NCBI GenBank assembly: GCA_963762825.1
Contig: CAVXLZ010000002.1
Location: 434,001-498,000, forward strand
Source: Miltoncostaea sp963762825
GTDB taxonomy: Bacteria; Actinomycetota; Thermoleophilia; Miltoncostaeales; Miltoncostaeaceae
Direction of reading: 5' to 3'
Length of the DNA stretch: 64,000 nucleotides
This document shows, piece by piece, positions 34,082-44,821 of the stretch. The notes below the pieces were generated by a model. It had not been told where the DNA came from and made no database searches. It saw only the letters and a program-made list of their open reading frames with translations. The first letter of the stretch is position 1. Every line of letters begins with the position of its first letter. A program made the position numbers and the translations under genes.

Positions 34082-34936
34082 TCAGCGCGCCAGGCTCGCC
34101 CAGAGGCGCCGCACCGAGGCGGATCGGTTCAGGGTGTAGAGATGGATCCCCGGGGCGCCCGCGTCGATCAGCTCATCGCACAGGCGGACGGCGGTCTCGA
34201 CCCCCAACTCGGCCACCGCGTCCGGGTCGCCCGCGACAAGGTCGAGGCGGCGCGCGAGCTCTGGGGGGATCGCGGTCCGGTTCATGGCGGCCATCCGGCG
34301 CACGCCGGCGGCGCTCACGAAGGGCATCACGCCGGGGATCACCGGCCGGTCGCAGCCGAGGTCGGCGAGCTCCTGGACCATGCGGCGGTAGTGGTCGACG
34401 TCGAAGAAGAACTGGGTGATCGCGAAATCGGCACGGGCGAGCTTGGCGGCGAGATGGCGCCGGTCGCCGGCGCGGTCGCCCGATCTGGGGTGCAGCTCGG
34501 GGTGGGCGGCGACGCCGACGCAGAACCCCCCCGCGTGCTCGCGCACGATCTCGACGAGCTCGATCGCGTGGGAGAAGTCCCCGCCGGGCGGGCTCCCATC
34601 CGAGGGGGGGTCCCCACCGAGGGCGAGGATGTTGCGCACACCGTGGCGCGCGTACTCGTCCAGGAGCGCCACGATCTCTGCCCGGGTGTGCCCGACGCAC
34701 GTCAGGTGGGCCATCGTCGGGAACGGATACTCGGCGTTCATCCCGACCACGATGTCGTGCGTGCGCTCCTGGGTCGTGCCGAGCGCCCCATAGGTGACCG
34801 AGGCGAAGGCGGGCCCCAGCTCCACCAACTCGGCGAGCGCACCGTGGAACTGATGCTCGGCCTCGGGCGAGCGGGGAGGGAAGAACTCCAGCGATCGCGT
34901 GCGGCCGGCGGCGAGAAGACCGGCGATCGCCGTCAT
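34082..34936 (-). CDS. metF: Methylenetetrahydrofolate reductase
   Basis: A 284-residue FAD enzyme reducing 5,10-methylene-THF to 5-methyl-THF for methionine synthesis. Signature segments are SLEFFPPRSPEAE (catalytic glutamate), FASVTYGALGTTQERT, HLTCVGHTRAEI, NILALGGDPPSDG, VAAHPELHP and ITQFFFDVDHY. Length fits bacterial MetF. It is 13 bp upstream, in transcription order downstream, of the YpfJ-type protease gene on the same strand. Confidence 0.94.
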   Translation of the reverse strand: MTAIAGLLAAGRTRSLEFFPPRSPEAEHQFHGALAELVELGPAFASVTYGALGTTQERTHDIVVGMNAEYPFPTMAHLTCVGHTRAEIVALLDEYARHGVRNILALGGDPPSDGSPPGGDFSHAIELVEIVREHAGGFCVGVAAHPELHPRSGDRAGDRRHLAAKLARADFAITQFFFDVDHYRRMVQELADLGCDRPVIPGVMPFVSAAGVRRMAAMNRTAIPPELARRLDLVAGDPDAVAELGVETAVRLCDELIDAGAPGIHLYTLNRSASVRRLWASLAR

Positions 34937-34949
34937 GCGGGGAACCCGG

Positions 34950-35849
34950 TCAGAGGGAGTCGGCGGAGAAGGCGTCGCAGCTTGCGACCTGCCCTCCCTG
35001 GAACCCCTTCAGGAACCAACGGGTGCGTTGCTCCGACGATCCGTGCGTGAAGCTCTCGCGGTCCACACGCCGGCCCGACTGGGACTGGATGCGGTCGTCG
35101 CCGATCGCGGCGGCGGCCGTCAGCCCCTCCTCCAGATCACCGTTCTCGAGGATCTGGCGCTGGTAGGCGGTGTGGGCCCAGACCCCGGCGAAGCAGTCGG
35201 CCTGCAGCTCGAGGCGCACCGAGAGCTCGTTGGCCCGGCCGGGATCGTCGCGCTGGGCGGCGCTGACCTGGGGCAGGATCCCCAGCACGTTCTGGACGTG
35301 GTGCCCCACCTCGTGGGCGATGACGTAGGCCTGGGCGAAATCGCCCGGCGCGCCGAAGCGGTCGCGCAGCTCCCGGAAGAACCCGAGGTCCAGATAGACG
35401 CGTCGGTCGTTGGGGCAGTAGAAGGGGCCGGTCTCGGACGAGGCGGCACCGCAGCCGGTGCGCACGCCACCGTTGAAGAGCACGAGGGTGGTGCGCTCGT
35501 ACTGCCTGCCCGCTCCGGCGAAGGCGGTCCGCCACGAGTCCTGAACGTCGTTGATGACGAACTTCATGAACGCCTTGATGTCGGCGTCCGGGTCCGGGCT
35601 GTTCGCGTCGATGCCGGGGCCGGTCGCCTGCGATGACGGCGGGAAGTTGTCCAGGGTGGCGTCCGGCGTGAACCCCGACGCGCCCCCGCCGCTGAGGAAC
35701 GTCACGACGAGCGCGATGATGACGCCCACGACGCCGAGCCCACCAGCTCCCCCCGCGACCCCGCCGGGGACGCGGCGACCGGAGCGCCCGGTGGAGCCGC
35801 GCAAGTCCTGCAGATCATCGCTGTCGCCCGCCGACCTACGCCATCTCAC
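34950..35849 (-). CDS. Neutral zinc metallopeptidase, YpfJ family
   Basis: A 299-residue membrane-anchored protein (LGVVGVIIALVVTFLSGGG) with the family pattern RTTLVLFNGGVRTGCGAASSETGPFYCPNDRRVYLDLGFF, then HEVGHHVQNVLG and the third ligand region ELQADCFAGVWAH. The GTG at 35849 follows GAGGGGG. The family is predicted to be an extracytoplasmic zinc protease; its targets are unknown. Confidence 0.9.
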   Translation of the reverse strand: MRWRRSAGDSDDLQDLRGSTGRSGRRVPGGVAGGAGGLGVVGVIIALVVTFLSGGGASGFTPDATLDNFPPSSQATGPGIDANSPDPDADIKAFMKFVINDVQDSWRTAFAGAGRQYERTTLVLFNGGVRTGCGAASSETGPFYCPNDRRVYLDLGFFRELRDRFGAPGDFAQAYVIAHEVGHHVQNVLGILPQVSAAQRDDPGRANELSVRLELQADCFAGVWAHTAYQRQILENGDLEEGLTAAAAIGDDRIQSQSGRRVDRESFTHGSSEQRTRWFLKGFQGGQVASCDAFSADSL

Positions 35850-35933
35850 TCGCAATCCCCCTCGTCGCTCGTGGCGAGCATACGTCAGCCCGCACAGCCG
35901 GAGGCGTCCGCCCACCGGCATAGGCTCCGAGCC

Positions 35934-37544
<1,611 letters not shown>

Positions 37545-37548
<4 letters not shown>

Positions 37549-38468
37549 GCACCTTCCTCGCCCCTCCGCGCTGGAGCGCCGAGGCGCTCGAGCATGACGT
37601 GGCCGCCGCCGTCGAGAGCTTCCGGCTGGAGCGCGAGAGCGAGCCGCTCGGGCAGTACCCGGCCCATGTTGACGAGTGCCTCGGAACGATGGAGGAGCTC
37701 ATCGAGCTGACGGTCGATCTGAGCCAGCTCCGGGAGCGGGCGGTCGAGGTGGCGACCACGCCCCACCTGCTCGAAGCCCTGCGCTTCGTGGCGGGGCCCT
37801 TCATCTCGATCGACGACCTCCGCGTGATCGCGCGCACCACGCTCGCCCCCACGCGCCTGCGCTCCGATCCGGATGCGGCCGAGCGCGTCGTGGAGAGCGT
37901 GCTCGCCGGGATCGACCGGCGCCGCTTCGCCTGGGTCGTGGAGGGGCGCGAACCGAGTGAGGCCGAGCGGCAGGCCGCGGTGCTCGCCTCGGCCACCCTG
38001 ATGGCCACCGAGCGCACCCGCACCCTGCGGCGGAACGTGGCCAAGGTGGACCAGGAGGGTGCGGTCGCCGAGGCCCTCGTCGCGACCGGGTTCGCGAGGG
38101 TGGATCGCCCGCGGGCGATCCGCACCCTCGAGGACGCCCCCGCCCCGGGTGAGTTCTGCACCGAGGTCGATTTCGGCGGGCGCAAGGCCGACCTGGTGGT
38201 CGGGCTCTGGGACCGGCGGCGGATGCCGGTGGAGTGCAAGGTCTCCAACTCGATGACCAACTCCTTCAAGCGCGTCAACAACGACGCGGCCGTGAAGGCC
38301 GTGGGGTGGCTGCGGGCCTTCGGGGAGGACCAGGTGGTGCCGGCCGCGGTCCTCTCGGGTGTGTTCAAGCCCACCAGCCTCGAGAGCGCGCAGGCCCGCG
38401 GACTCACCCTCTTCTGGGCGCACCGCCTCGACGACCTGGTGGACTGGGTCGGGCGGACCCGCAGATGA
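37545..38468 (+). CDS. XamI family type II restriction endonuclease
   Basis: A 307-residue endonuclease starting at a GTG overlapping the methylase stop. It matches the XamI family as I recall it: STFLAPPRWSAEALEHDVAAAVESFRLERESEPLGQY, LLEALRFVAGPFISIDDL, APAPGEFCTEVDFGGRKADLVVGLWD, then VECKVSNSMTNSFKRVNNDAAVKAV and LSGVFKPTSLESAQARGLTLFWAH. The PD-(D/E)XK core is ADLVV...E230-C-K232. XamI cuts GTCGAC; specificity here is inferred. The ABC gene downstream overlaps its stop by ATGA. Confidence 0.88.
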
Positions 38469-39199
38469 GCACCGCCGCACCGGCCGACGCGATCGTGATC
38501 CGAGGGCTCGGGGTGCGCCGCGGCGGCGCGGCGGTGCTCCGCAACCTGTCGCTCACCGTCTCGCTCGGCTCCGTGACGGGGCTGCTCGGGCCGAGCGGGT
38601 GCGGCAAGAGCACGCTCATGAGATCGATCGTCGGAGTTCAGAAGGGGGTCACGGGCGAGGTGATCGTGCTCGGGGTGCCCGCCGGCTCGCCGGCGCTGCG
38701 GTCGGAGGTCGGCTACGTGACCCAGGCGCCGTCGGTCTACGGGGACCTGACGGCCCGCGAGAACCTGCGCCACTTCGCGCGCATACTCGGGGTGCCCGAC
38801 GAGGAGGTGGGTCGCGCGATCGAGACGGTCGATCTCGGCCGGGATGCCGGCCGCCTCGTGAGGCGGATGTCCGGCGGCCAGCGGACGCGCGTGTCGCTGG
38901 CCGTCGCCCTTCTCGGCGCTCCGCCCCTACTCGTGCTCGACGAGCCGACCGTCGGCCTCGATCCGGTCCTGCGCCGCGATCTCTGGGCCACCTTCCGCTC
39001 GCTGGCGGAGGCCGGCACGACGATCCTGGTGTCGAGCCACGTGATGGACGAGGCGGCGGAGTGCGATCGCCTGCTGCTCATGCGCGAGGGCTTCCTGATC
39101 GCCTCCGAGAGCCCCGAGGCGCTTCGGCGGGAGACGGGCGAGCAGGATCTCGGGCGGGCGTTCCTGCATCTCATCGAGCGGGACGCGGCTGCCGGATGA
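38465..39199 (+). CDS. ABC transporter ATP-binding protein (exporter type)
   Basis: A 244-residue ATPase with GPSGCGKST, the Q-loop YVTQAPSVYGDLTARENL, signature MSGGQRTRVSLA, Walker B LLVLDEPTVGLDP and switch VSSHVMDEA. It resembles drug/Nod-type exporters with an ABC-2 permease, which follows at once. It is translationally coupled to the restriction endonuclease but this may be chance packing. Confidence 0.9.
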   Translation: MSTAAPADAIVIRGLGVRRGGAAVLRNLSLTVSLGSVTGLLGPSGCGKSTLMRSIVGVQKGVTGEVIVLGVPAGSPALRSEVGYVTQAPSVYGDLTARENLRHFARILGVPDEEVGRAIETVDLGRDAGRLVRRMSGGQRTRVSLAVALLGAPPLLVLDEPTVGLDPVLRRDLWATFRSLAEAGTTILVSSHVMDEAAECDRLLLMREGFLIASESPEALRRETGEQDLGRAFLHLIERDAAAG

Positions 39200-39930
39200 G
39201 TCCGCGTGCGACCGGCGCGATCGGGCTCAGGGTGCTGATCCAGTTGCGCCGAGATCCCCGCACGATCGCGCTCCTCGTCCTGATCCCGTGCATCCTGATG
39301 GTTCTCATGCGCTACGCCTTCGAGGGGCGGCCCGAGGTCTTCCAGCGCATCGGCGGTCCACTCCTCGGGCTCCTTCCCTTCACCACCATGTTCGTGGTGA
39401 CCTCGATCGCGATGCTGCGCGAGCGCACCTCGGGGACGCTCGAGCGGCTGATGAGCATGCCGATCTCGAAGCTCGACCTCCTTGTCGGCTACGCGGCCGC
39501 GTTCGCCGCGGTGGCGCTCGTCCAGACCATCGCGGTCGCCGCGCTCTCGCTGGGGCCCCTCGGCCTCGACGCCTCCCGCCCGGCGGTGCTCGTGGCCATC
39601 GCGCTCGCCAACGCTCTGCTCGGCATGGCGTTCGGGCTCTTCCTGTCCGCCTTCGCCACGACCGAGTTCCAGGCGGTCCAGTTCATGCCGGCCGCCGTGT
39701 TCCCCCAGTTGCTCCTGTGCGGCCTCTTCGTGGCGCGCGACCAGATGGCCGGATGGCTCGAGCTGATCTCCGGCCTGCTCCCGCTCACCTACGCCTACGA
39801 CGCCCTGGAGCGCGCCGCGCGCCCGGACGCGCTCGGCGGCCACTTCGCGCTCGACGTCGCAGTGATCGCGATCCTCACGATCGGCGCCCTGGCCGCCGGG
39901 GCCGCGACGATGAGGAGGCGCTCGGCCTGA
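39196..39930 (+). CDS. ABC-2 type transporter permease
   Basis: A 244-residue membrane protein with six hydrophobic segments and the ABC-2 pattern (IQLRRDPRTIALLVLIPCILMVLMRYAF, TMFVVTSIAMLRERTSGTLERLMSMPISKLDLLVGY, FLSAFATTEFQAVQFMPAAVFPQLLLCGLFV, LLPLTYAYDALERAA). It pairs with the ATPase upstream to export an unknown lipid, drug or polymer. Confidence 0.9.
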   Translation: MSPRATGAIGLRVLIQLRRDPRTIALLVLIPCILMVLMRYAFEGRPEVFQRIGGPLLGLLPFTTMFVVTSIAMLRERTSGTLERLMSMPISKLDLLVGYAAAFAAVALVQTIAVAALSLGPLGLDASRPAVLVAIALANALLGMAFGLFLSAFATTEFQAVQFMPAAVFPQLLLCGLFVARDQMAGWLELISGLLPLTYAYDALERAARPDALGGHFALDVAVIAILTIGALAAGAATMRRRSA

Positions 39931-39955
39931 GATTCCGCGCGGTTCTGGCGGAATC
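39931..39955 (+). terminator. Hairpin after the ABC-2 permease
   Basis: GATTCCGC (39931-39938) faces GCGGAATC (39948-39955) with a 9-nt loop directly after the stop codon. Confidence 0.5.
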
Positions 39956-40025
39956 CCGCTCGTCTAGCATCCGGGGACGCCCTCCGCCCATCCGGTCGTA
40001 CAGTCCACAACTGGACCCGGGGGGC

Positions 40026-41801
40026 GTGCCGTGGAGGGTCCCCTCGTCGCACGATGGCCCCGTGGATGCATCGCACCTGAAGTCGTCCGAGCCCTCACGG
40101 GCTCCGAGCGCTGGCCGCTCGCGCACACGCCGACGTCGGCGTGTGCGCGTCGCCCTGCTGCTCGCACCCCTCGGAGCCGGGCTCGCGATCGCCGCCCCCG
40201 TCCACGCGGCACCGGGAACGATCACCACGGTGGCCGGCGGGGGCGATGGCGGCGACGGCATCGCGGCGACGAGCTCGGCGCTCCGCAAGCCGCGCCGTAT
40301 CGCACTGCTGCCGGGCGGTGGATTCCTGGTCGCCGAGTTCGGTGGCGCGGTGACCTACGGCGACGGGCGCATCCGCAAGGTCGATCCCGGCGGGACGATC
40401 ACCACCGTGGCGGGGACCGGCATCGAAGGGTTCTCCGGCGATGGCGGCTCCGCCGTGGACGCGCAGATGAACGGACCGACCGACATCCTCCTCACACCCG
40501 ACGGCGGCTTCCTGGTGGCCGATGAGTTCAACCACCGCATCCGGAGGGTCTCGGCCGGGGGGGCCATCTCCACCGTGGCCGGCTCCGGAGCGGAGGGCTG
40601 CGGCCCGCAGTCGGGTCTCGCCGTGAACGCGGCCATGACCTGGCCGCGGAGCATCGCGATGGAGAGCGGCGGCACCAGCTACCTTCTGCTCGACGAGAAC
40701 TGCTCGCGAGTGCATCGCGTCAGCGCGGGCGTGGACGGCGCAATCGGGACGGCCGACGACACGATCGCCCTCGTGGCCGGCGTGGGCGGGAACGGGTTCT
40801 CGGGAGATGGCGGCCAGGCGACCGCCGCGAAGCTGCACGATCCTCGCGGCATCGCCGCGCTACCGAGTGGCGCCTTCCTCATCGCCGACTCCCTGAACGC
40901 GCGCATCCGCCGCGTGGGCACCAACGGCGTCATCACCACGGTGGCCGGCACCGGCGCCAACGCCTTCGGGGTCGATGGCGACTATGCCGTTGACACGCCG
41001 CTCTCGGTGCCGCGCGATGTCGAGGCCGCACCGGGCGGGGGCTTCCTGATCGCCGAGAGCGGCAGCCACCGCATCCGTTGGGTCGCTCCCAACGGTGTCA
41101 TCACGACGATCGCCGGGAGCGGCTTCGCGGGCACATCAGGCGACGGCGGCAGCGCGACCTCCGCCAAGATCTATGAGCCCCACGGGGTCAACGTCTCCCC
41201 GGGGGGGGACGTCTACATCTCCGGTCCTGGGCTCCTCGACACCGCGGCCACCAACTTCCGCGTCCGTCGGGTCGAGGGGCCGCTTCCCGCGCCGCCACCT
41301 CTCCCCCCGGATCCGGATCCTGATCCGGATCCGGATCCGACGCCCGACCCGCCGGCCCCGCCCCTTCCGCCGGTCAGCCCGGCGACGGTCGAGGCGCCGC
41401 CCGCGCCCGGAACCACCGCGACGCCCCCGGCCGTGGCACCGTCGCTCCTGCCCGCGCCGCTGAGGCTGAGGATCGCCCTGCCCGGTCGCCACCGGGTGAA
41501 GCGGGGCGCGCGCCTGAGGTTCCGCCTGAAGGCCAACGTTCGGCCACTCGGGCGTCGCGTGACGGTCCAGAGTGCACGGCGGATCGTGGTCCGCGGCCGC
41601 GCGCTCTACCGCTACCGCGCCGTCTCGATCGCGCGGCCCGAGCGCCGCGTCACCAGCGTACGAGTGCGCGTGCGCAAGACGGGGATCCAGCGCTTTCGCA
41701 TCGCCTGGAGCGATCGCGGCCGACGCCGCCATTCGGCCGCGATCACCGTCGTAGCAACCCCACGAGTACCGGCACCGAGATCACGAAAGGGAATCCGTTG
41801 A
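40026..41801 (+). CDS. Secreted NHL-repeat beta-propeller protein
   Basis: A 591-residue exported protein. After a basic N-terminus comes a signal segment VALLLAPLGAGLAIAAPVHAAPG, then about six repeats of the type GTITTVAGTGIEGFSGDGGSA...LPGGGFLVADEFNHRIRRV, the NHL/TolB-like propeller. A Pro-Asp/Pro-rich linker (encoded by CCGGAT repeats) leads to a C-terminal basic beta domain (LRIALPGRHRVKRGARLRFRLKANVRP). GTG 40026 follows a G-run; GTG 40062 is an alternative start. It probably binds an extracellular partner or wall. Its stop overlaps the next gene's TTG. Confidence 0.85.
   Translation: MPWRVPSSHDGPVDASHLKSSEPSRAPSAGRSRTRRRRRVRVALLLAPLGAGLAIAAPVHAAPGTITTVAGGGDGGDGIAATSSALRKPRRIALLPGGGFLVAEFGGAVTYGDGRIRKVDPGGTITTVAGTGIEGFSGDGGSAVDAQMNGPTDILLTPDGGFLVADEFNHRIRRVSAGGAISTVAGSGAEGCGPQSGLAVNAAMTWPRSIAMESGGTSYLLLDENCSRVHRVSAGVDGAIGTADDTIALVAGVGGNGFSGDGGQATAAKLHDPRGIAALPSGAFLIADSLNARIRRVGTNGVITTVAGTGANAFGVDGDYAVDTPLSVPRDVEAAPGGGFLIAESGSHRIRWVAPNGVITTIAGSGFAGTSGDGGSATSAKIYEPHGVNVSPGGDVYISGPGLLDTAATNFRVRRVEGPLPAPPPLPPDPDPDPDPDPTPDPPAPPLPPVSPATVEAPPAPGTTATPPAVAPSLLPAPLRLRIALPGRHRVKRGARLRFRLKANVRPLGRRVTVQSARRIVVRGRALYRYRAVSIARPERRVTSVRVRVRKTGIQRFRIAWSDRGRRRHSAAITVVATPRVPAPRSRKGIR
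41307..41336 (+). repeat. CCGGAT hexamer repeat encoding a Pro-Asp linker
   Basis: Five in-frame hexamers (the third is CCTGAT) encode alternating proline and aspartate between the propeller and the C-terminal domain. Such tracts can change length by slippage. Confidence 0.8.
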
Positions 41802-43012
41802 GCCGTGCAACCGTCCTCGTCCTCTGGACCGGCTACCCCGCCGGGGCCCGAGCCGTGAAGGCCCTGAGGAAGGCGGGCTTCAGGGTCATCGGAGCGTCAG
41901 GACAGGGGCGGCCGGGCAGGCGCTCGCCCGCATGTCCCTCCCCCCGCCGCTACCCATCGCCCGTCCTGGAGCCGGACCGCTTCCTCGAGGTGATAGCAGC
42001 CCTCTGCCGGCGGGAGGACGTGGACGCGGTGGTTCCCATCGACGAGGACATCGTGCGCCTGCTCGCCCACCGCGGAGAGGAGCTCGGTCCGGTCACGATC
42101 GTCGGCCCGGGCGAACGCCAGTACGCGACGCTCTGCGACAAGATCCGGCTCTCCGACACGGCCCGGGCGCTCGGTCTCGACACGCCCGACACCGTGTTGG
42201 TCGACGCCGCGGGGCCCGACGGGCCGTGGCCGGCGCTGCCATCGATCGTCAAGCCCCAGACCTCGCGATCCGAGGTGGCCCGGCCGAGAGCCGTCGCGAC
42301 GGAGGCCGAGCGCGACGCCTACGTGGCCGAGTTGGTCGGCGACGGACACACCGCCGTGGTGCAGGAGCGGATCATCGGCCCGCGCTGGGTCGTCCAGAGC
42401 GTCCGGGGGCCGGGCGTGTTCGAATACGTCGCCCTCCGCGTGCAGCGCGAGTGGCCCCGGGGTGCCGGCCTCGCCGCGCTCAAGCGCCCCGGAGATGCCC
42501 CGCGGGCGCTTGTCGAAGGGGCGCGGGCACTGCTCGATCACGCCGACTACAACGGCCCGAGCGGAGTGAGCTTCATGGAACGCGACGGGCGCTTCTACCC
42601 GCACGACGCCAACCTGCGCCTCGGGGCGACCAGCGGCGCCTCGAGCCACGCCGGCTTCGACTTCCAGCGCCGTGCCGTGGAGGTCGCGCTCGGCCTCGAG
42701 GGCGTGCCCTTCTCCGGGGTCACGCGTCCCGGGCCGTACATGCGCCTGGACCTCGAAGTGGACGCCCTGCTCGCCGCGCTCGGAAGGCGCCCGGGCGCCG
42801 ACTCCGCCGGCGCAGTACTGCGCGGGATCGCGGCGGTCGCGCTCAACCCGCGCGGCAAGCTCGATCCCTCTCCCCTCAACCCCTTCTGGGTCGCCTCCCT
42901 GCTCGGGCACCCCGCCGGGCGGGCGCTGGTGGGCCTGCGGCGCCGCCTCGGCGCCGGCACGACGCGCGCCACCGCCCACGAGGAGCCCCCCGCGATCCAC
43001 ACCCCCCGATGA
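41798..43012 (+). CDS. ATP-grasp domain protein (carboxylate-amine ligase type)
   Basis: A 404-residue ATP-grasp enzyme starting at a TTG after GAAAGGGA. It opens ATVLVLWTGYPAGARAVKALRKAGFRVIGASGQG, has DAVVPIDEDIVRLLAHR and the ATP-binding LPSIVKPQTSRSE, and the metal-binding part PSGVSFMERDGRFYPHDANLRLGATSGASSHAGFDF. Such enzymes join a carboxylate to an amine through an acyl-phosphate. The substrate is unknown. It may act with the second ATP-grasp enzyme and the two decarboxylation-related genes nearby. Confidence 0.8.
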   Translation: MSRATVLVLWTGYPAGARAVKALRKAGFRVIGASGQGRPGRRSPACPSPRRYPSPVLEPDRFLEVIAALCRREDVDAVVPIDEDIVRLLAHRGEELGPVTIVGPGERQYATLCDKIRLSDTARALGLDTPDTVLVDAAGPDGPWPALPSIVKPQTSRSEVARPRAVATEAERDAYVAELVGDGHTAVVQERIIGPRWVVQSVRGPGVFEYVALRVQREWPRGAGLAALKRPGDAPRALVEGARALLDHADYNGPSGVSFMERDGRFYPHDANLRLGATSGASSHAGFDFQRRAVEVALGLEGVPFSGVTRPGPYMRLDLEVDALLAALGRRPGADSAGAVLRGIAAVALNPRGKLDPSPLNPFWVASLLGHPAGRALVGLRRRLGAGTTRATAHEEPPAIHTPR

Positions 43013-43046
43013 CACAACCTCACGAAGACAGCGAAAGAGGCGAAGC

Positions 43047-43733
43047 ATGACCAACGATCAGCTCCACTCCATGACCACCGAGGGGCTTCGCCCGATGCTC
43101 GAGGGTGTCACCTGCTCGGCGATGGTCGATGCGATGACCGAGCGCTACCCCCACCCTGCTCACATCCTCGACCTCGTGAGCCCCACACCCGGCCGCGTTC
43201 TCTTCGGGCGCGCCGTGACAGTCCGCTACATGCCGACCCGCAAGGACGTACAGCACCCGGTGCGCAACAACTTCGCATCGCTCTTCTACCAGGCGATCGC
43301 GGCGGGTGGGATCGGCTCCGTGCTGGTGCTGGCCGGCGGCGGCCACCCCGACTCGGCCATGGGCGGCGGCCGCAAGCTGTCGCGCCTGCGCCACAACGGC
43401 CTCGCCGGCGTGCTGGCCGACGGGCGCCTGCGCGACTTCGATGCGCTCTCGGGCTACGGCTTCGCCACGTACTGCCGCGGACAGACCGTGCGCCAGGGCG
43501 GCAACCTCGTCATGCCGATCGAGGCGAACGTGCCGGTCGAGGTGGCCGGCGTGGGCATCCTCCCCGGCGACTGGATCTACGCCGACGACACCGGTGCGGT
43601 CGTGGTGCCGGCCGACGACATCGTCGGGGTGCTGGAGGATGCGGCCCGCTTCGAGATCCGCGATGCCGCGTCGGCCGAATCCATGATCCACGAGGACCCG
43701 GCGACGGTGATCACACACGGGGAGACCCGGTGA
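43047..43733 (+). CDS. RraA family protein (HMG/oxaloacetate aldolase-decarboxylase-like)
   Basis: A 228-residue RraA-fold protein. The signature GLAGVLADGRLRDFDALSGYGF contains the D-G-x2-R-D metal/substrate motif of 4-hydroxy-4-methyl-2-oxoglutarate aldolases, and PVEVAGVGILPGDWIYADDTGAVVVPADDI is the usual C-terminal block. Members cleave or decarboxylate 2-oxo acids; the E. coli RNase E inhibitor is a divergent case. A dehydrogenase of the isocitrate/isopropylmalate family overlaps its stop, suggesting joint handling of a hydroxyacid. Confidence 0.87.
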   Translation: MTNDQLHSMTTEGLRPMLEGVTCSAMVDAMTERYPHPAHILDLVSPTPGRVLFGRAVTVRYMPTRKDVQHPVRNNFASLFYQAIAAGGIGSVLVLAGGGHPDSAMGGGRKLSRLRHNGLAGVLADGRLRDFDALSGYGFATYCRGQTVRQGGNLVMPIEANVPVEVAGVGILPGDWIYADDTGAVVVPADDIVGVLEDAARFEIRDAASAESMIHEDPATVITHGETR

Positions 43734-44821
43734 GCGGCCCCCACCGCGTCACGCTCATCCCCGGCGACGGGATCGGCCCAGAGGTGGTCAACGCCACCCG
43801 GCGCGTGGTGGAGGCGACCGGCGTCGCCTTCGACTGGGATCTCCAAGAGGTCGGGGAGGGGCCGCTCGCGTCCGTCGGCGTGCCGATGCCCGAGGGCGTC
43901 CCCGCATCGGTCATCGCCAACCGGGTGGCGTTGAAGGGGCCGGTGTCCGCTCCCAAGGTCAAGGGCTTCCGGAGCGTCAACATCGGCCTGCGCAAGGCGA
44001 GCCATCTGTTCGGCAACGTGCGCCCGTGCCGCTCCTATCCGGGGGTGCGCAGCCGCTACGAGGACGTCAACATCGTGGTCGTCCGCGATGTGAGCGAGGA
44101 CCTCTACGCAGGCGTCGAGGCGACCGCCGGCTCTCCGGAGGCGCGCGCCCTGATCGCCGCCGCCCAGGAGCTGCTCGGCGCGAACATCGCCGAGGGCTCG
44201 GGCATCACGATCAAGGCGATCTCCGAGGTCGCGAGCCGCCGCATCGTGGAGTACGCCTTCGACTACGCCCGCCGCCACGGACGATCCAAGGTCACGGCGG
44301 TCCACAAGGCGCCGGTGATGAAAGCGACCGATGGCCTGTTCCTGGAGGTTGCGCGTGAGGTCGCGGCCGCGAACGCCGACATCGAGTTCGAGGACCGGGC
44401 GGTGGACATCATCTGCACCCAGCTCGTGCAGCGACCCGAGGCATTCGACGTCCTCGTCATGCCGATGCAGTACGGCGACATCCTGAGCGACCTCTGCGCC
44501 GGCCTGGTCGGCGGCGCCGGCATGATCCCGGGCGTGAACGTCGGAACCGAGGCCGTCCTGTTCGAGCCGGGACACGGCAGTGCGCCCCCGCTCGCCGGCA
44601 CGAACCGCGCGAACCCGATGGCCACGATGCTGTCGGGAATGATGATGCTGCGCCATCTCGACGAGGCCGAGGCCGCAGACCGGGTCGAGGCGGCCATCGC
44701 GGCGGTCGTCGCAGAGGGCCGGTACGTCACCTACGACCAGAAGCCCGATCGTGACGACCCCTCGGCGGCAGGGACGTCCGAGGTCGCCGACGCGGTGGTG
44801 GACCGGCTCGTGGCGGGGTGA
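43730..44821 (+). CDS. Isocitrate/isopropylmalate dehydrogenase family protein
   Basis: A 363-residue NAD(P)-dependent beta-decarboxylating dehydrogenase starting at a GTG overlapping the RraA stop. Key segments are VTLIPGDGIGPEVV, SVNIGLRKASHLFGNVRP (substrate arginines), VTAVHKAPVMKATDGLFLEV (catalytic lysine), MPMQYGDILSDLCAGLVGG and FEPGHGSAPPLAGTNRANP. It most resembles NAD-dependent isocitrate or homoisocitrate-type enzymes; a role outside the TCA cycle is suggested by the RraA and ATP-grasp neighbours. Confidence 0.88.
   Translation: MSGPHRVTLIPGDGIGPEVVNATRRVVEATGVAFDWDLQEVGEGPLASVGVPMPEGVPASVIANRVALKGPVSAPKVKGFRSVNIGLRKASHLFGNVRPCRSYPGVRSRYEDVNIVVVRDVSEDLYAGVEATAGSPEARALIAAAQELLGANIAEGSGITIKAISEVASRRIVEYAFDYARRHGRSKVTAVHKAPVMKATDGLFLEVAREVAAANADIEFEDRAVDIICTQLVQRPEAFDVLVMPMQYGDILSDLCAGLVGGAGMIPGVNVGTEAVLFEPGHGSAPPLAGTNRANPMATMLSGMMMLRHLDEAEAADRVEAAIAAVVAEGRYVTYDQKPDRDDPSAAGTSEVADAVVDRLVAG

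Noticed and set aside
41307..41336. CCGGAT repeats as a CRISPR or regulatory array
   Set aside because: They are in frame inside a gene and encode a Pro-Asp linker; no spacer structure exists, and I see no CRISPR array anywhere in the window.
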